Below, piece by piece: positions 61,910-64,000 of a DNA stretch of 64,000 nt. A model generated the notes under the pieces. It was given only the letters and a program-made list of their open reading frames with translations, searched no databases and was not told the DNA's origin. Source of the stretch: Phialophora verrucosa (lineage: Eukaryota; Ascomycota; Eurotiomycetes; Chaetothyriales; Herpotrichiellaceae); contig MSED01000001.1 of assembly GCA_002099365.1 (NCBI GenBank), forward strand, positions 1,612,001 to 1,676,000, written 5' to 3'. Every line of letters begins with the position of its first letter. The first letter of the stretch is position 1. Both the position numbers and the translations under genes were made by a program.

Positions 61910-64000
61910 TTAATCGTACAAGCTGTCGTCATTGCCGGCATCACCGAAACCATTGCCATTGGCATTTTCGGCGTCCTGGCCAGCCTGGGGGAATTTGAAG
62001 AATGCACTGCCTCCACTCTGCTTCATTGCCTGAGCAAAAGCTTCGTAGCGGCGAATCTCAACATCGCTGACTGATCGTCGGGCGGCTGACATGGCCTCTT
62101 CGAAATGTCGGCGAGTCAATTCAGGGACAGGGTCTTCAGCAGCATCATCCATGTCCATGGCGGCATCACCGGCTGCTTCTCGCTCCTTCTGTCTCTCAAT
62201 GTCGGCAGCAATCGACTCCTTGATGGCAAGTTTGACAGCGCGTTGAGTAACGAATCCCAGATCGGCACCGGAGAACCCGTGGGTTTTGCTGGCAATGTAC
62301 TTGAGATCGACGTCTGCAGCGACAGGAGTCTTGCGAAGCTGCGCTTTCAAGATACCTTCACGGGAAGCCTCGTCGGGAAGTGGTACGTAGACCAGGGTAT
62401 CGAGACGGCCGGGTCGGCAAAGAGCGTTGTCGAGCTGCTCGGGTCGGTTGGTGGCGCCGATGACGAACACGTTCTTCTTGGAGGTCATGCCGTCCATTTC
62501 AGTGAGAAGCTGGTTGACGACGCGGTCAGACGCACCACCAGCATCACCGACAGAGCCACCACGAGACTTGGCGATGGAATCAAGTTCGTCAAGGAAGACC
62601 ACACAGGGTGCAGCGGCACGGGCCTTGTCGAAGATATCTCGAATGTTGGACTCAGATTCACCGAACCACATACTTAGAAGCTCAGGACCCTTAACAGAGA
62701 TGAAATTTGCCGCACACTCGTTGGCCACCGCCTTGGCAAGCATAGTCTTACCAGTACCAGGGGGTCCGTAAAATAAGACACCTCTGGACGGTGAAAGGCC
62801 GAACTTGAGGAACTTCTCGGGGTGGTCGACGGGATATTGGACGGATTCGATAAGTTCGCGCTTGACATTCTCGAGACCGCCAATGTCGTCCCAGCGGACA
62901 TTGGGAACCTCCACAACTGCAACCTCGCGGAGAGCAGAAGGGTTGGAAACGCCCAGAGCGAACCGGAAGTTCTCCATGGTAACACCCAGTGAGTCCAAGA
63001 CTTCTGCATCTATGGTGTCTTCGTCGAGATCTATCAGATCCATCTTCTCACGAATCTGCTGCATGGCAGCCTCGGAGCAGAGAGATGCAATATCGGATCC
63101 GACATAGCCGTGAGTCTCGGCTGCGATGGATTCGAGATCAACATCTTCCGCCAACTTCATGTTCTTGGTGTGGATCTGAAGAATCTCAAGACGGCCGGTG
63201 GGATCTGGAATACCAATATCGACTTCTCGATCGAAACGGCCAAATCGGCGAAGGGCGGGATCGATGGAGTTGGGTCGATTGGTGGCGGCCATGACAACGA
63301 CGTTGGAACGAGCCTTCATACCGTCCATGAGAGTGAGCAACTGAGAGACGACACGTCGTTCAACCTCGCCGTTGGTCTTCTCTCGCTTGGGCGCAATAGA
63401 ATCAATTTCGTCGATGAAGATGATGGCAGGTGAGTTCTTCTCAGCTTCCTCAAAGGCCTTTCGAAGGTTGGACTCGGATTCACCAGCCATCTTCGACATG
63501 ATCTCCGGACCGTTGATCAGGAAGAAGAAGGCACCGGTTTCGTTGGCAACGGCTCGAGCCATGAGTGTTTTACCAGTACCAGGAGGACCGAACATGAGGA
63601 TGCCGCGAGGGGGCTTAATGCCGATAGACTTAAAGAGTTGAGGATGTCGCAACGGCAATTCGACCAGTTCTCGAATCTGGGCCATCTGTTTTCTGCAGCC
63701 ACCAATATCATCGTATCCGACCTCGTTGAGGTTTCCTTCCTCGTCTTCACGCTGAATGGGGTCACCTTCGCAGTGGATGACGGTATCTTGTGCCACAATG
63801 CCATATTCAGGAGGATCAACCTCGACGACTTTGAATTCGACTTGTCTCATACTGGCCCGGACTGTAAACAGATCGCCTTGTCGAACCGGTCGGTAGGCCT
63901 CTCGGAAGTATGGAGCAAGGAAGACATCGAAGAGAGAGCCGGTCAAGCCTTCAACAGTGTCTGCGATGGGAAGAACAGCAATGCGCTTGGCCTGCGGGGT
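61910..64000 (-). CDS. CDC48: AAA ATPase Cdc48/p97 (5' end cut by window edge)
   Basis: The frame is open to the right edge (TPQAKRIAVLPIADTVEGLTG and on), so the first exon(s) are missing; about 696 residues are present. The C-terminal part of the N domain (YFREAYRPVRQGDLF) is followed by D1 with Walker A GPPGTGKTLMARAV, Walker B IIFIDEIDSIAPKR and SRH RRFGRFDREVDIG, and by D2 with GPPGTGKTMLAKAV, VVFLDELDSIAKSRGG and CRPGRLDTLVYVPLP. It ends GNDDSLYD, similar to the acidic, Tyr-containing cofactor-binding tail of the family. Cdc48 is a hexameric segregase that extracts ubiquitinated proteins from membranes and complexes (ERAD, proteasome delivery, cell cycle). No intron is needed in this part. 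Confidence 0.97.
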   Translation of the reverse strand, partial: TPQAKRIAVLPIADTVEGLTGSLFDVFLAPYFREAYRPVRQGDLFTVRASMRQVEFKVVEVDPPEYGIVAQDTVIHCEGDPIQREDEEGNLNEVGYDDIGGCRKQMAQIRELVELPLRHPQLFKSIGIKPPRGILMFGPPGTGKTLMARAVANETGAFFFLINGPEIMSKMAGESESNLRKAFEEAEKNSPAIIFIDEIDSIAPKREKTNGEVERRVVSQLLTLMDGMKARSNVVVMAATNRPNSIDPALRRFGRFDREVDIGIPDPTGRLEILQIHTKNMKLAEDVDLESIAAETHGYVGSDIASLCSEAAMQQIREKMDLIDLDEDTIDAEVLDSLGVTMENFRFALGVSNPSALREVAVVEVPNVRWDDIGGLENVKRELIESVQYPVDHPEKFLKFGLSPSRGVLFYGPPGTGKTMLAKAVANECAANFISVKGPELLSMWFGESESNIRDIFDKARAAAPCVVFLDELDSIAKSRGGSVGDAGGASDRVVNQLLTEMDGMTSKKNVFVIGATNRPEQLDNALCRPGRLDTLVYVPLPDEASREGILKAQLRKTPVAADVDLKYIASKTHGFSGADLGFVTQRAVKLAIKESIAADIERQKEREAAGDAAMDMDDAAEDPVPELTRRHFEEAMSAARRSVSDVEIRRYEAFAQAMKQSGGSAFFKFPQAGQDAENANGNGFGDAGNDDSLYD

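Noticed and set aside
1..64000. Transposons, CRISPR arrays, viral genes or secondary-metabolite backbone genes
   Set aside because: I looked for transposase, reverse transcriptase, repeat-spacer patterns and polyketide/peptide synthase motifs and saw none.

Overview
The window is nuclear DNA of a filamentous ascomycete (Pezizomycotina). Genes carry short GT-AG introns (mostly 43-120 bp) with fungal CTAAC-type branch sites, and the families are typically fungal: a Zn2Cys6 regulator, F-box proteins, a HET-domain relic, KEI1, ALG3 and a fungal cyanase. The rich set of catabolic genes would suit a black-yeast-like member of the Eurotiomycetes (Chaetothyriales), but that placement is inference and the order is not proven here.

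Layout. (1) 1-13 kb is a catabolic block: two flavin (Baeyer-Villiger type) monooxygenases, a TauD/TfdA dioxygenase and an HpcH/HpaI aldolase, all on the minus strand; then a cytochrome b5-FMN 2-hydroxyacid dehydrogenase ending in the peroxisomal signal SKL, an atypical NAD(P)-binding reductase/epimerase and a sugar-type MFS transporter. (2) 13-24 kb is gene-poor and decayed: two F-box-type proteins, a homopurine repeat, a broken esterase, a broken HET-domain gene, and an intronless bacterial-looking 2,3-bisphosphoglycerate-dependent phosphoglycerate mutase. (3) 24-36 kb looks like a nitrogen-scavenging block: a DUR3-like urea/solute symporter divergent from an M20 N-carbamoyl-amino-acid hydrolase/allantoate-amidohydrolase-like enzyme with a mitochondrial-type leader, a Zn2Cys6 factor, and the decayed C-terminal part of a second DUR3-like symporter. 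(4) 36-46 kb is accessory: a secreted Cys-rich protein, a fumarylacetoacetate-hydrolase-family gene with a frameshift, a DUF3500 protein, a secreted DUF4185-like protein and an MFS transporter. (5) 46-64 kb is mostly housekeeping: EIF1AD, ALG3, an FMN 2-hydroxyacid oxidase ending in SRL, a C2H2 zinc-finger protein, a Spo14-like phospholipase D, cyanase, an intron-containing tRNA-Ser(CGA), KEI1 and CDC48 (cut by the right edge). The window thus seems to cross from accessory (left) to conserved (right) chromosome.

The most unusual signal is at 58.3-58.5 kb. Two mini-ORFs 140 bp apart encode the identical 11-residue peptide MSFQLYTCVVM, differ only at three synonymous or stop positions, and end in a farnesylation-type CaaX box (CVVM) like that of ascomycete a-factor-type pheromones. 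Other points to check are the two peroxisomally tagged FMN 2-hydroxyacid enzymes, the possible bacterial origin of the phosphoglycerate mutase, and several genes with clear lesions.
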